DNA of 64,000 nt from Bretschneidera sinensis. Taxonomy: Eukaryota > Streptophyta > Magnoliopsida > Brassicales > Akaniaceae. Made by a program: the position numbers and the translations under genes. The notes below the pieces were generated by a model that was not told the DNA's origin, made no database searches, and was given only the letters and a program-made list of their open reading frames with translations. The stretch is from positions 38,482,620-38,546,619 of the forward strand of contig CM043700.1 of assembly GCA_023935145.1 (NCBI GenBank), read 5' to 3'. This document shows positions 1 through 11,506 of this stretch, piece after piece; positions within the stretch are counted from its first letter, which is position 1; the number at the start of each line of letters is the position of its first letter.

Positions 1-236
1 TTATTTATACACTATTTTATATTAAATAAATATAAAATATATAATTAAATATTTGACCGGGGTACCGATTTGGATAAGATTGAAAATTTTGAACCTATGA
101 CCCAACCCAACCCTCCGGGTTCAAAATATTTTCAACCCAAACCCAACCCAATCTCTAAAAAGTTACAACTCAAACCAACTTATTATATCAGTTTAGATCG
201 GATTCACATGTCAACCAGATTTCATGCTCACCCCTA
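1..236. mobile_element. Right end of a hAT element cut by window edge
   Basis: This stretch aligns by eye with the right end of the complete hAT element at 43690-43917: AT-rich lead, then TTTGACCGGG, GAAAATTTTGAACC, runs of AACCCAACCC, and the terminus CATGCTCACCCCTA. The terminal bases are the inverted-repeat partner of TAGRGGTGAGCAT. Only the last part of the element is inside the window, so its coding content and its target-site duplication cannot be tested. It ends about 500 bp upstream of the cereblon start codon. Confidence 0.75.
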
Positions 237-741
237 CTTACTCCTATAGTTCAAAGCTTCTGAGATAATTGATTTGGGCTGGGCTGTCAAGTTATCATAA
301 AGTATGAAGACTTCAAACTTGGGCGTCGGATTTTATGGTTAAATGGTTCATTTCTCGTCCCTGACTCCCTGGCCTAACTCTACCAAACGGGCTGGGCCAT
401 AGGAGCCCATTAATGGCTCAAATGCTTCCTCGAGAACTTTGTAGAGACTAGGAAGTGAAGACTGAAGAGTGTGAGAGAGAGAAACAAATGTCTCAACAGA
501 ATTGCCACTCAGAAGGGTTACAATGGCGGGTAACCGGGGTACACCATAAACGCTTATGGCCTCGTTTGGTTAATGCTTGAATAGAACTAAAAGTAAAGGT
601 GAGAAAGTGTTTTGAAGATTGAAGCTGATTTAAGAGGGATTGACATACCAAGCGGCCTAAATCCCACTTGCTTCCAAAAAAACAAAACCATTTAAAACCC
701 CAAAGGAAGAAACAGAAAACTACACTAAAAGAAAGAGAAAA
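237..741 (+). promoter_or_regulatory. Upstream region of the cereblon gene
   Basis: This is the 505 bp between the hAT terminus and the cereblon start codon. I see no other gene in it. It must hold the promoter and 5' leader because nothing else separates the element from the gene. A purine-rich stretch (gagagagagaaaca) near 470-485 and a small foldback element at 558-657 are its visible features. I could not pick a TATA box with confidence. Confidence 0.4.
558..657. mobile_element. Small MITE-like foldback in the leader region
   Basis: The segment begins GGCCTCGTTTGGT and ends ACCAAGCGGCC, imperfect terminal inverted repeats about 100 bp apart. Ends of the GGCC(T)..GTTTGGT type are common in plant PIF/Harbinger-like and hAT-like MITEs. 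No clear target-site duplication is visible, so the class is uncertain. It ends 84 bp upstream of the cereblon ATG and may be transcribed as 5' leader. Confidence 0.4.
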
Positions 742-3700
742 ATGGAAGAGGAGAGAATATTAGAGAGAGAGAGGCAACAGATCCAGCAGATTCGGGAGCT
801 GGAGTTCGAGGAATTGCAGATCGAGGAAGTCGAGGACCTTCACGACTCTTCCGACGAAGATCGTAACCTCACTTACGCGCCACCGTTTGTTAACTTACCC
901 TTTTTCTTTTCTTTTTTATAGTCTAATTATCATTTATATGCTATTCACCATCATTATTATCGCAAATTCATGTTCTCGACCATTTATTTTCGTCTTAATC
1001 TGGACTTAGGGTTTCGAAAATCATGCTTGTTATTTCTTAAAATCATTAATCCATACGAGTTTGAGGCGCTAATTGGCTGAATAGAGCCATTTTTATGTTT
1101 CGAAATGGAATTTGGATCGCTTCAATTGCCATAATACTTTATAACTTTGCATCTGTTGCATAGTAAGGTTTAGGAAATTGAGGAAAGTCATCAATATTCG
1201 AAAGGACTGCGTAGTAGTATTTATTGAGGAAAACCATCACATTTGAGGATTTTTTTTTGTATTCACGGGAAATTGAGGATAAAATAGGTTTGTTTCGAGT
1301 AATTAGTATAATTTATATGAGTATCAATTGCCCGGTTTTATTTTGAAGTGCTTTGTTTGGATACTGCGGAAAGCCAATAAATGTAACGGATTATTCGAAA
1401 TTGTTTTCTTAACATGCAAGTTTCTATTTCCTTGTTTGGTTCTCAAAGTTATGTTTGGTTGATGAGAAAATTGATGGGCAGAAAAACAAATGGTAGAGTC
1501 ACGCATTTTGTTTCTAAGAAATGAAATTCTTTCCTCTGTTCGCCAATAAATGTTCAGCTTCTTTTTTTTCGGGTGCTTCCATGGCTGACTAATAACAGGG
1601 AGTTTTTATTTTGTCTGTTCTGTTTAAATTCCATTCAAAATTTAAGCAGGGAAAGGGAGTATAATCAAATTGCTATCTTCTATCCATAATACCGTCACTA
1701 GGAGATAATAGTCTTGAATTTTTTTCATGAAATTTAGCTTTGATGTTGTTTTGATTATTAATATGAGTTACTGACTTTGTTATGGTTTCTGTTATGGACT
1801 GAAGTGGTGCTCACCCATTTGATGAATTGACCTTCAACCCTGCTTTGGCTTCGTTACATACATATCTTGGCGGTATGCATATGTTCTTCTGTGGCTTACT
1901 GTTTTGATTTGTTTGGTTGCCATCAAAAACATTTGAGATTTACTTTTCTTGCTTGTCACAGAGGTTGAGGACACTCACCACAGATTGACTTTCTTGGAAG
2001 GTGGTGCCATCCTGAAGCTTCCATTATTCTATCTTGAAGGTACTTATATTTATATGGCATTGCCTGGTTGGTGATGATGTGTTCTCCATTGACTAGTGGC
2101 TGTAACTTTAGTTTTACATATCCCTCCCCCTTTTCGCTTTTGAGCAAGTACATGATGATTCTTCTTTTATGTTCAAACAAATACTATCTTTTATGTATCC
2201 TGTCTATTTCACAAAGGTGATAATATGGAGGTTCATGCTAGTGCATTGTTACCTTTATACATCTTTTTCTAAGAATTCAGGTTGTACTGTGTAATTGTCA
2301 GGGGTGGTTCTATTTCCGGAGGCTATTCTTCCCCTGAGAGTTATCCAACCCAGTTTTTTAGCTGCTGTTGAGAGAGCATTGAACCAAGTTGATGCTCCAT
2401 ATACCATAGGTGTGGTAGGTGAACTCATTTGGACTGTTGCTTCTTGCTTTCTCTGTAACATGGATTACTTTCTGTAAATTTTTGTTTAGAAGCTTGAATA
2501 AGTCTTAAAAATTTGTCCAGGTTCGTGTTTACAGGGATTCTGATGGTGGACAAATAAGGTTTGCAACCACCGGGACAACTGCGGAGGTGTAATTACTGGA
2601 CCTTGCCTTTTCTTTTCAAACTAACTCACTGATGATCATAAATGTAGTTGAAATGACTGGTTCAATTTTTTGGGCGAACTTGTTATCTTATACTTGAACT
2701 GGCTTAACTTTACGGGTCAGTTATTGGGTTGTTGGTATGCTACATTCCGAATTAAGCTCATTGGACTTCGTTCCTAGATCCAATAAGTTGTTGAAGCAGC
2801 CATGATTGTATCTCCTAATGATTCTGTGGAAATTTAGATGTTCTAGCTTCAATATTTTGTATGTCACTTATTAACCTTAGTTCACCTTTACAGATTCGGC
2901 AATATCGGCGGTTGGAGGATGGTTCATTGAATGTGGTTACTCGCGGCCAACAACGGTTTCGTTTAAGACGCCGTTGGATTGATGTGGAAAGAGCGGTTAG
3001 AATAATTTAGTTTTGGTTTGTATTAGTTTTGAAGGGGGGAGGATTTAACCACATGATAAAAGGCTAATTTTCTGTGCATTTGTATCTTTCAGCCTTGTGG
3101 AGAGGTTCAAATTATCCAGGAAGATTTCCCGTTAAGGACTCCTCGAGATGCATTTGGGAAATTGGGACCATTAAATAATCTACAAAGCCGTAGTCTCTCC
3201 CGTGTGCTGCCTTCAAATACCTCATCACATGGATATGGCAATGGGGACGCTGAGTCAGAAGTTGATTCAGAGGAAAGCTTTGAAACTACTCTTTCACCAA
3301 CAGATCGCAGAATTCACCACTCTCTGGTTGATTCCTATTATGATTCTGATATGATGGATGAATCAACAAGCAGTGATGATGAAAAGGTTGTCTGTGAGTC
3401 AGACATTCAATCTGGTAGATCTCATCAGAATGCATCTGCATCCCTTGGGTCATTACCTTCTGATCAGAACAACCAAACTGAAGATGTTAGCTTGGGAAAT
3501 GGGAAGAATTCCATGTCACAAAGGAAATCTTACAAGGGGGAGGGGTCAACAAGTTCTCATAAAAGTGTTGATTTAAGCCAATTTCGAGCAGTGCCTAGAG
3601 CATTCTGGCCGTTTTGGGTATATCGTATGTATGACTCATATTATCTTGCGCAGAGAGCAGCAGGTAGTTTTACTTTGCATTGCCCCAATGCCCTTTCTGA

Positions 3701-6196
3701 AAGTTCATAGTTCAAGTTTGTGAGTTTTGCTATTGTTGTTAATATTGTTTATTTAGGATGGAGTTTATTTTTAATGATCTAAAAAAAGGATGGAGTTTGT
3801 TTTCACTGCGGTATGGGTTCAATGTTTATTTTGGGTTTCATTACAACTTTCATGTATTGACAAAGTTTGTCGAATAGGATTGCAGCTTCATGTATTGATT
3901 GAAAATGAGAATTTAAAGATGCAAAACAAGTTGAACAGGTTTTCTAAGTTGCTTTTAGCTAATGAATTTCATTATTTTGTGTATGTAGTCTTTTGGTGGA
4001 AACACTGAGCTACACCTGGCCAATGCATTTCATTATTTTGTTGTATGTAGTCTTTTGGTGGAAATATTGAGCTGACCTGTATTCTGTTTTTGTTCATTCG
4101 TAGTGAGAATTTTGTGTAATACATTTTAAAATTTTCCACGTGTTTGTTATCTGTTTGGGTTAATTTGATTTGAACCTATTGGCATATGCTTCTTACATCT
4201 CGATGATACTAATGGTCTAGTGTTTAATAATTTGCAGATATGTGGAAGCAGATAGTTGGCGCACCAGATATGGAGGCTCTTGTTATGAAACCTCATCTTC
4301 TGTCATTTTACATTGCCAGTAAAATTCCTGTGTCTGAATCGACAAGGCAGGAGCTTCTGGACATTGATGGAGTTTCATATAGATTGCGCCGGGAAATCGA
4401 GTTACTTGAGAGTTTTGATCGTATTCGATGTAAAAATTGTCAGGTAACATGTACTTGCATTGCTTTAATTTTTGGGGAAAATACTCAAAGGTACCATGTG
4501 GTTTGACCGTTTTAAACTTCAGTACCAGAGTTTTCAAACGTTAAGTTTAGTTACCTTATGGTTTTGTTATAGTCAAATAAAGGCGAAACCACGCGGTAAT
4601 TTTGTGTATTTTCACTTTAATTGTAATAAAAAATTAAAAATTAAACCAAGTTTTTTGTGCCATGTTCAATATTGATAATTGTAAGCCTCCCAAACCATTG
4701 CAATGACCAAATAACTTGAAACATGGTGATCTAATCCCAATTATGAGAAATTCTTTTAACTTTTATATTTTATAAAAAAAATTAAAATTCAAGTTATTTG
4801 GTCTTCGCAATGGTTTGGGAGGCTTACAATTATCAATATCGAATATGGGATAAAAAAACTTGGTTGAATTTTTAATTTTTTTTATTACAAATAAAGGAAA
4901 AATATACAAAAATACTTTGTAGTGGCTTTTATTTGACTATAATAGAACTACAAGGTACTAAACTCAACGTTTGAAAACTCTTAAGTTTAAAAAAGTCGAG
5001 CCACATGATACTTTTGTGTATTTTCCCCTTAATTTTTTTCTATTCATTCATTCGTTAAACATACAGATTGTCATTGCGAGGCGGAGTGATATGTTGGTGA
5101 TGTCTAGTGAAGGTCCCCTTGGTGCTTATGTGAATCCACAGGGTTTTGTGCATGAGATAATGACTCTCTACAAAGCAAATGGCATAGCACTTCAAGGTAG
5201 ACCGCATAAAGAGTACAGCTGGTTTCCTGGGTATGGGCTTAATCCTATGGCTCTTTTGTAGAATTTAGAATATTTAACCATTTTTTATTCATGCTACCAT
5301 TGCATTAAATGACTAGGATGCCCTGTCATTTGTCTTCTGCTCTTTGCCTTCAGTGCCTAGTAGCAATTTATAAACTCGGATAGAGATTAGGCATAATCAA
5401 TTTTAATTACCAGGTGTTTTTGCAAATATCTAATTCGTGACTTGAGTGGTTTTTACCTGGAGTTTCCATGCAACAGGAAGGCAAAAAGAAAAGGCCTAGT
5501 GGATTTTGATGTCTGATAGAATTTGGACGAGTCAAGTCTATAAAGAGCTTCTGGTTTTATCAACTTTATGTGTTGTGTTTTTTTAACTCTTAATGATTGA
5601 CTGATTGTTTATAAAGGGCATCGTAAAGTTTCATCATATGACCTTATTTACGAAACTTTGTGACGACAATTCGTATCTTCATATCAATTAAATGCTGAGT
5701 GTGCGCGTTGATTTAACATTCATGGGATTTTTGAACATCCCTTTGGTGTCAACTTGTAGCTCCTTTTACATGCTGAATACCAAAATAATGCATTTATTGC
5801 ATGTGACTCGGAAATTCTTAAATTGAAGTCAATTTGTGTTAGGATTTATTGTTGGAGGTGATTAGTAAATAACAGGGAACCTTAGGCCAGGAATATTCAA
5901 GGTCAAATGAACGGGTAAAAAAATTAGATAATACCTGTGATGAATAGTGCAGTTAGTTTCCTAACTTTCACTGACAAGTTACATTGCTGTTTTGTGCTTA
6001 TTTTGCTTTGGGGTAACACTGGCTATGACTCAGACATAATTTACCTATTACCATTTGCAGATATGCATGGACAATAGCAAATTGCGCCACTTGTGAAGTC
6101 CAGATGGGGTGGCTGTTCACCACTACGAACAAGAAGTTGAAGCCGAGATCCTTTTGGGCAGTAAGGAGTTCCCAAGTTGCAGATGACATGCGCTAA
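742..6196 (+). CDS. CRBN: Cereblon homologue (LON + CULT domains)
   Basis: Cereblon is the substrate receptor of a CUL4-DDB1 ubiquitin ligase. Ten exons join in frame at GT/AG sites: 742-884, 1805-1872, 1962-2039, 2302-2414, 2521-2586, 2894-2995, 3093-3663, 4238-4443, 5067-5230, 6061-6196. They give 549 codons including TAA. Residues about 75-210 form the LON substrate-binding domain (VVLFPEAILPLRV and following). An acidic, Ser-rich linker covers about 220-330. The C-terminal CULT domain keeps the zinc cysteines (CKNC and CATC) and the three tryptophans of the imide pocket (SWFPG, YAW, GWLF). The start is the first ATG after a stop-rich leader, followed by a charged E/R/Q helix. No lesion is visible. 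Intron 8 (4444-5066) carries a Mutator-type foldback element. The function is inferred from the animal family; plant substrates are not known from the sequence. Confidence 0.93.
4474..5028. mobile_element. Mutator-type non-autonomous foldback element in cereblon intron 8
   Basis: The 555-bp element has terminal inverted repeats that start GGGGAAAATAC at the left and end GTATTTTCCCC at the right. They can be followed inward for about 100 bp with mismatches, past GAGTTTTCAAACGTT to ATAGTC. The inner part also folds: AAGCCTCCCAAACCATTGC is repeated inverted around 4685 and 4815. It is flanked by 9-bp direct repeats, TTAATTTTT at 4465-4473 and 5029-5037. Long TIRs plus a 9-bp duplication are the hallmark of Mutator-like elements. 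No transposase is encoded. It lies wholly inside the intron and does not touch the splice sites. Confidence 0.8.
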
Positions 6197-7089
6197 ACCC
6201 AAATATGAACTGCTTAAATTTTTCTCGCCACATGCCATGTAGTGTTCTTTAATCTGTATATGCAAGTACTTCCATCTTCATCTAATGACTGATCAGTGAG
6301 GAAGTGATATTGAATCTATAGTATATGCGAGTGTTTTTGTGGTTTGGAAATACAGTTGTTTATATGATAATAGAGTAGCTTTGAAGATAAAAAGATTGTT
6401 GTTCTTATCACTGGAGCGCTTGTGACAATTTTAGGTGTAATAGGCTATCATTTGAATCCAGCTTGGAATACTTTTATCAATTACTAATATAATTATTTCT
6501 TTAAACTATTTATGTAAGATAGACCTGTTAATCTAGTATTTGAGATGGCTTTATTCCAGTAATGGGTGATAGGATTATTCGGATTTGATTAACTGTAGTT
6601 AATTGTGCTTATAACTTGGTCGGTAGAGTTGCTTATAAATTTTTTATTCAGATTTGATAAAAAAATTTAATTCAGATTTGATAAACGTAAGCTTTGACGT
6701 CAAATTTGACATGGACATTTTAATATTTCTTATTTAAAATCCAAATAATATGTTTTATGTTACCAAAAGTTCCATCTAAAATAATCATTATCTTATCTAA
6801 GACTAGCATTTGTGGTACTCCAAAAACACGCTAAATCAGGTACATCTCAAAATGACACTTTGTACTGTAATAATTCAATGTTGAAACTCAATTCTTGTGA
6901 AATCAAAAGTGCACAAGGGTTTTACCCAAAGAATTACTATAAGAAAAATTATCAATCCTGATACAATGACAGTACCTTATCAACTAAAAATGCAGCAGTC
7001 ATAAAATAAGCAGCGAAAAACAAATTACAAAATAATATTAAGGCTCGCAAAAAACTACAGACTACAAAATCCAGGATTATGCCTGGAGT
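6197..7089. other. Intergenic, no gene seen
   Basis: About 0.9 kb of AT-rich DNA that includes the cereblon 3' UTR. I see a short local repeat (AATTCAGATTTGATAA around 6645-6685) and nothing that looks like coding sequence. Confidence 0.5.
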
Positions 7090-7387
7090 TTAACGATAGC
7101 TCCTATAGACAGGGCTGTACATGCAGCTCTCAGCATACTTGACGAGATCCTCAGGCCGAGGGAGACGAGAAGCCAGACCGGCAAAGCAAATATAGAATAT
7201 ATAAATTTTAACGAGAAATAAGAGACCAGTACTTGTGCGAACTGAAGGTCTCACTCACCAAGTTCATATGCCTTAGCGGCAACATTAGCAGCAATATTGG
7301 CCGATATCTTTCTGATATTGGAGAACTGTGGATAAATCAATCCCTTATCATAGTTCTCTTGTGTAACTTGCACGGCCAAAGCCTCCG
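7090..7387 (-). pseudogene. NADP-malic enzyme, last two exons only
   Basis: On the minus strand, exon 7387-7259 encodes [20 protein letters not shown] and onward to AAKAYELG. Exon 7178-7090 encodes [20 protein letters not shown], ending SYR and TAA. This is the C-terminal tail of plant cytosolic/plastid NADP-dependent malic enzyme (malate to pyruvate, CO2 and NADPH). The other 500 or so residues are absent: the DNA upstream on this strand turns directly into an SHH-type fragment of opposite orientation. The acceptor before the last exon reads GCCG instead of GCAG, so the AG has been lost. Truncation plus a broken splice site make it a pseudogene fragment. It keeps an intron, so it came from genomic DNA and not from a processed transcript. 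Confidence 0.85.
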
Positions 7388-7600
7388 CTGTACCAACAGA
7401 GGAAAATAACATGGTTTATTTACTTACGGAAAAAATAGCATCTTCACTTCACTCTTTTAGTTCCTTATTGCTCCTTTTAAATATTTTTCTTGAAAAAAAG
7501 AGCCTTCATTAGAATTGTAATTAAATATTATTTTAAGTCTCCTACCGTAATAACTATGTCTCAGGTATACTTGTAAAAAAAAAAAATAACTATGTCTCAG

Positions 7601-8813
7601 CTACAAAATTGGTTCCAAAGTACGCAGCAAGAAAGCACATCCAAAGTTGCTTCTTCAACTGATGCGTCAAAAACTGAGTCTGCACTTCCAAAAAATTGTT
7701 CTCCGAATAAGGAAAATGGAAATCTTCAAATGCCTAGAGGTGCTTCTTTTCTCGTGATTATGAAGACTGTGGAACATTGCCATACACAAGAACATTTATC
7801 TTTCAAATTAATTTTATTCTTGATCTAATTTAGTAGCGTATTAGAATTGTCTTCATTAAGTATTATTAAATGCCTTCCAATTACTTGGGATACAGTCCAT
7901 CATTTGAAGTATTCTCTCTTCATGCTGTGTTCTTTATGCGTCCCTAGCTGTTTGTATGCATAGATCCTGTAGGAAAACTTTTAATATGTGAAGGTACCTC
8001 AATTCTGATTAGTTTATTTGCTTGTGAATTGCTTATGAAAAGCTTTGGGGTCTATCAGTGTTGCGGTCATGGTTATAATTATCATTATTAACGGCTGCAG
8101 GTTGCCATTTTGAATTTACAATATGCTGTTATAAGCTAAGTAGTGCATTTGAAGATTCATAAATTAATGAATGAATAAAAAATAATGAGAAAGATGATCT
8201 GAAACAATAAATTGAGCATAATAAGTTTCTTTTCTGGCCTATGATAACAACTTGGTACTTGGGAAACAGTTGAAAGGCTTTAATATAAGTGCATTTGTGG
8301 AGTTGCAGCAGTTCATAACATTTGGGTATCCTTGCTATGCTATTGTTGAATTATGTGAGATTTTGTCCTCAAATTTCCCTATCATGGCAGATAACATGTA
8401 TCGAATATTTCTTGGTTGTTGTCCAAATGATATGGCACTTGAATTAGTGGGGTGACGGGTTAAATACCTTTTATATGATTATATGCAACCAGCCATAACA
8501 CGGAAAGACTGGAACATTACGAAGAACCAATTTATTTTTGGAACTTTGTTCTATAAATTCATTTATTAAAGGAAGTTCGTGTCAGATTTGTTGGATTTGG
8601 TGCTGAGAAGGATGAATGGGTTAACGATAAAAAGGCAGTGCGAGAACGATCTATCCAATTGGAGCATTCAGAGTGTCATAAGGTGAAGGCTGGAGATCTT
8701 GTTCTATGCTTTCCATTGGAGCATTCAGAATGTGAAGGCATGGAAGCAACAAACAAGCTGACCATTTCAACTTATGCTCCTCTTCCTACAATGTACGATA
8801 GCAATAACCTAAT
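7601..8813 (+). pseudogene. SHH-type (homeodomain + SAWADEE) gene fragment
   Basis: Two pieces match SAWADEE HOMEODOMAIN HOMOLOG proteins, which read histone marks for RNA-directed DNA methylation. Piece 1 (7601-7739) follows an AG acceptor and encodes LQNWFQSTQQ, the end of homeodomain helix 3, then a Ser/Lys-rich linker up to a GT donor. Piece 2 starts after AG at 8571 with [19 protein letters not shown] and runs to AGDLVLCF, the first SAWADEE repeat. After LCF the family match stops. The segment ATTGGAGCATTCAGARTGT occurs twice (near 8659 and 8717), a small internal duplication, and the frame ends soon after. The homeodomain start and the second half of SAWADEE are missing, so this is a fragment and not a working gene. 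Confidence 0.75.
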
Positions 8814-8819
8814 GTGAGT

Positions 8820-9480
8820 TAAAGACTACATGCAATCTGATTATCCAGTAATTGTGGTTAATAGAAAGTTATCAACCCTCGTTCAATATAATTATAAATA
8901 AAGGAAAACTAGAGAAAGCATTGCAAAGAGAGATCCACACGTAAGTTACCCAAGGAAATAATCTTAAGTAATTCAACACCCAATAAAATCCTCTTGAAAT
9001 AAATTTTAATTCACTTAACATATAAATAATACCATTAATAAAAGGTGATGCTTGGACCTTGAAGGAATAACATTGTTTTTGATATAGCTGTTACCAAAAG
9101 AGAAGTTGCCACTTGCAGACTGCATAGGAGGAATCAAGTATCAGACCGACATTTATCATAGATTAACAATAAAATGAAATAATACATGACAAGTATGCAT
9201 TAATCAGAAGTCATAGGCTCAAGCATGCAACCATAGATTACCATCTGACAATGAAAATGGGGTTATCAACCAAAACTCATTAACATAACAAAGTCATATC
9301 ATTTTTGACTAAATGGAGACAGATCATCTCATTCTCGCTTCTAGTTAAAATTCTCTCAAGGCCTCAACAGATCTGGTGCCGAAAAAGGGATGCAACTCAA
9401 TGCATACACAAGAACGTGCCGGCAGATATCACATTATTAACATCCAAAAACTATAATATCCAAAAGCAAGGATTAGCGCT
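8820..9480. other. Intergenic, no gene seen
   Basis: AT-rich sequence between the SHH fragment and the unrecognised gene candidate. I see no open frame with protein-like composition and no repeat structure. Confidence 0.4.
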
Positions 9481-10699
9481 CCCAATCATATCACCGAAGA
9501 TGTCTTTCAACATACCACAATGCTGAAATGAGAAATGTTTTACTTCTTTTGATAAGTATACAGAAGTTCAATAATTAGAAAAAGAAAAAAAAGAACAAGG
9601 CTATGTTGATCAAGTATAAACCCGTTAACTTTTCCTCTTTTCTGAAACCCAAGTACTTTTTACATTAATGCTTCAATTAGCACATCCAAAGTTGCAACTA
9701 ACTCCCATAACAATGTTAGTGACCAAACACAAACTCGAGCAATGACTTGACAGACATGCTTGGATTTCTCAGAACATAAGCGGCAAACAAAAAGGGCATG
9801 TTTAGAGTTTACTCATCTGATAAAAATTCAACAAGTCAATTTCCCTACGAAATGCATCTTCAGGAATGCGGTAAACACAGAAACTGTGATTATATCGTCA
9901 ATGAAATAAACAAAAAATATGAGTAACACCCCACCCCACCCCACTCCACCCCAAAGAAAAAGAGAACTTCCAAAAAGGTGAAACAGATCTACTATCAGTG
10001 CAGTGACGACTCCACTTCTTCAATAGCAACACCATAAATATGAAAATTCTAATCAATACATAAGTATAAACCCATTCAAGTTCCACATAGCATAACATAC
10101 CCTGAATTTGTAGCATTTTCTTCCCATAATCTATTCATCATATACAGACTAAAGAACAGAGGATGCCCAGGCTTTAGATCAGTTGAAAATGGCATGTGAA
10201 ACAGATAAAAACATAGAACTAGGCAGACACTTACCAGTTCAAATTACCAAACGCACCAAAGGTAAGTAAACCTAATGCCAAATGAAAGTAAAGTTGTCCC
10301 TGAATAGTATTTGAAGGGAAAAAGAAAAAGAACAAAAGTAATTATCCAAAACGCAATCACAAAATTGAATAACAAAGGCAATTATCAGCTACATTCTGTA
10401 AGTTTTGCATTAAGTTCCTTAGTGAGAGTCCGAGGTCTTACCAAACTGCGAACTGCTCGGTTGGTGCTATAAACTCCTTCATAGTTCCATAGATGCCTCA
10501 CCAACTGTGTTTCTGATGCCAAGATCCTGACCATAACTATGAACTTCTCCACCTGTGATACTCAATAATACATGGAAAATCTAGCAGATTCACATTGTCA
10601 AGCCGAATGCAAACACAAATAGATCACAACCTGTGCTGTAAATAAATCAAGGGCTAACCAGCACTCTAGACCCTGGACAGTAGCGCTGAGTGTTGCCAT
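9450..10699 (-). CDS. Unrecognised spliced gene candidate (partial model)
   Basis: I do not recognise this gene. Three exons join in frame on the minus strand: 10699-10631 (starts ATG, MATLSATVQGLECWLALDLF), 10552-10442 (VEKFIVMVRILASETQLVRH onward, with LWNYEGVYSTNRAV) and 10299-10235 (GQLYFHLALGLLTFGAFGNL). All junctions are GT/AG with matching phase, and the residue composition looks protein-like. The third exon is hydrophobic enough to be a membrane helix. The 3' part is unclear. A good acceptor near 9526 is followed by a short frame, but which exon precedes it and which frame is used I cannot settle. The candidate lies about 800 bp downstream of the kinase gene on the same strand. It could also be a decayed duplicate. 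Confidence 0.4.
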
Positions 10700-11506
10700 G
10701 GCAAAATGACCTATACTTGAAAATAAAACCCAATATGAACCATAGGTGACTAACCATCAGCGAATTGCCGCGCATTAGCCTCTGAAATCAGAAGCTAGTA
10801 CAGTACTATTTATTAATTAATACATACCTAAAAGGACTAATCCACAATAAATAGAAAAAAAATTAAAAGATTGAATGATCTTTAGCTTGTACCTGGTGCA
10901 AGCCAAATCATGAAAACCACTAAGCTCACATGGCATTTTATGTAATAGCAACACTATAGCCATGACAAACTGATAGCTAAGGATGTGCAGCCAATTTTAT
11001 ATATGAATAAATCATAGCATAAAAATTAATAGTAATAATCCAACAATAACAAACTCTTGCTTCGAAATATACAAAATAAGTAATATCCTCTGTCCTTAAA
11101 GGTTAACCAAAAGTGAAACATTAAAAGATCATAAGGATCTTCAAGTCCAGAAACAATAAGCACAGACTGAACAACCGAGACTATCTGGAGTCCATCTCTT
11201 CAACTAAATCATTATTGTTCAAAAGACTATACATTTCAAGAATAGTAAGAACAGCCCCATCCCAGTGGAAATTAAAGATCTAGCATTTTGACCGAATTGC
11301 ACACGTGTTCATAATTAGATGCTACATGATGATGACAATAAAGTACAGTTTTGCATACATCAAGTCCCAAATGTAGTATTCAGTCGGTCTGGCTAAAGAT
11401 GATCCTAATTTCCATAGTGGGTGGGATGAACGCAACACCCATCTCCTCTCGTATAAATGCACAAAGAAAAATAAAATGAGTGGCAGCGCAACAAAACTTT
11501 GGCAGC

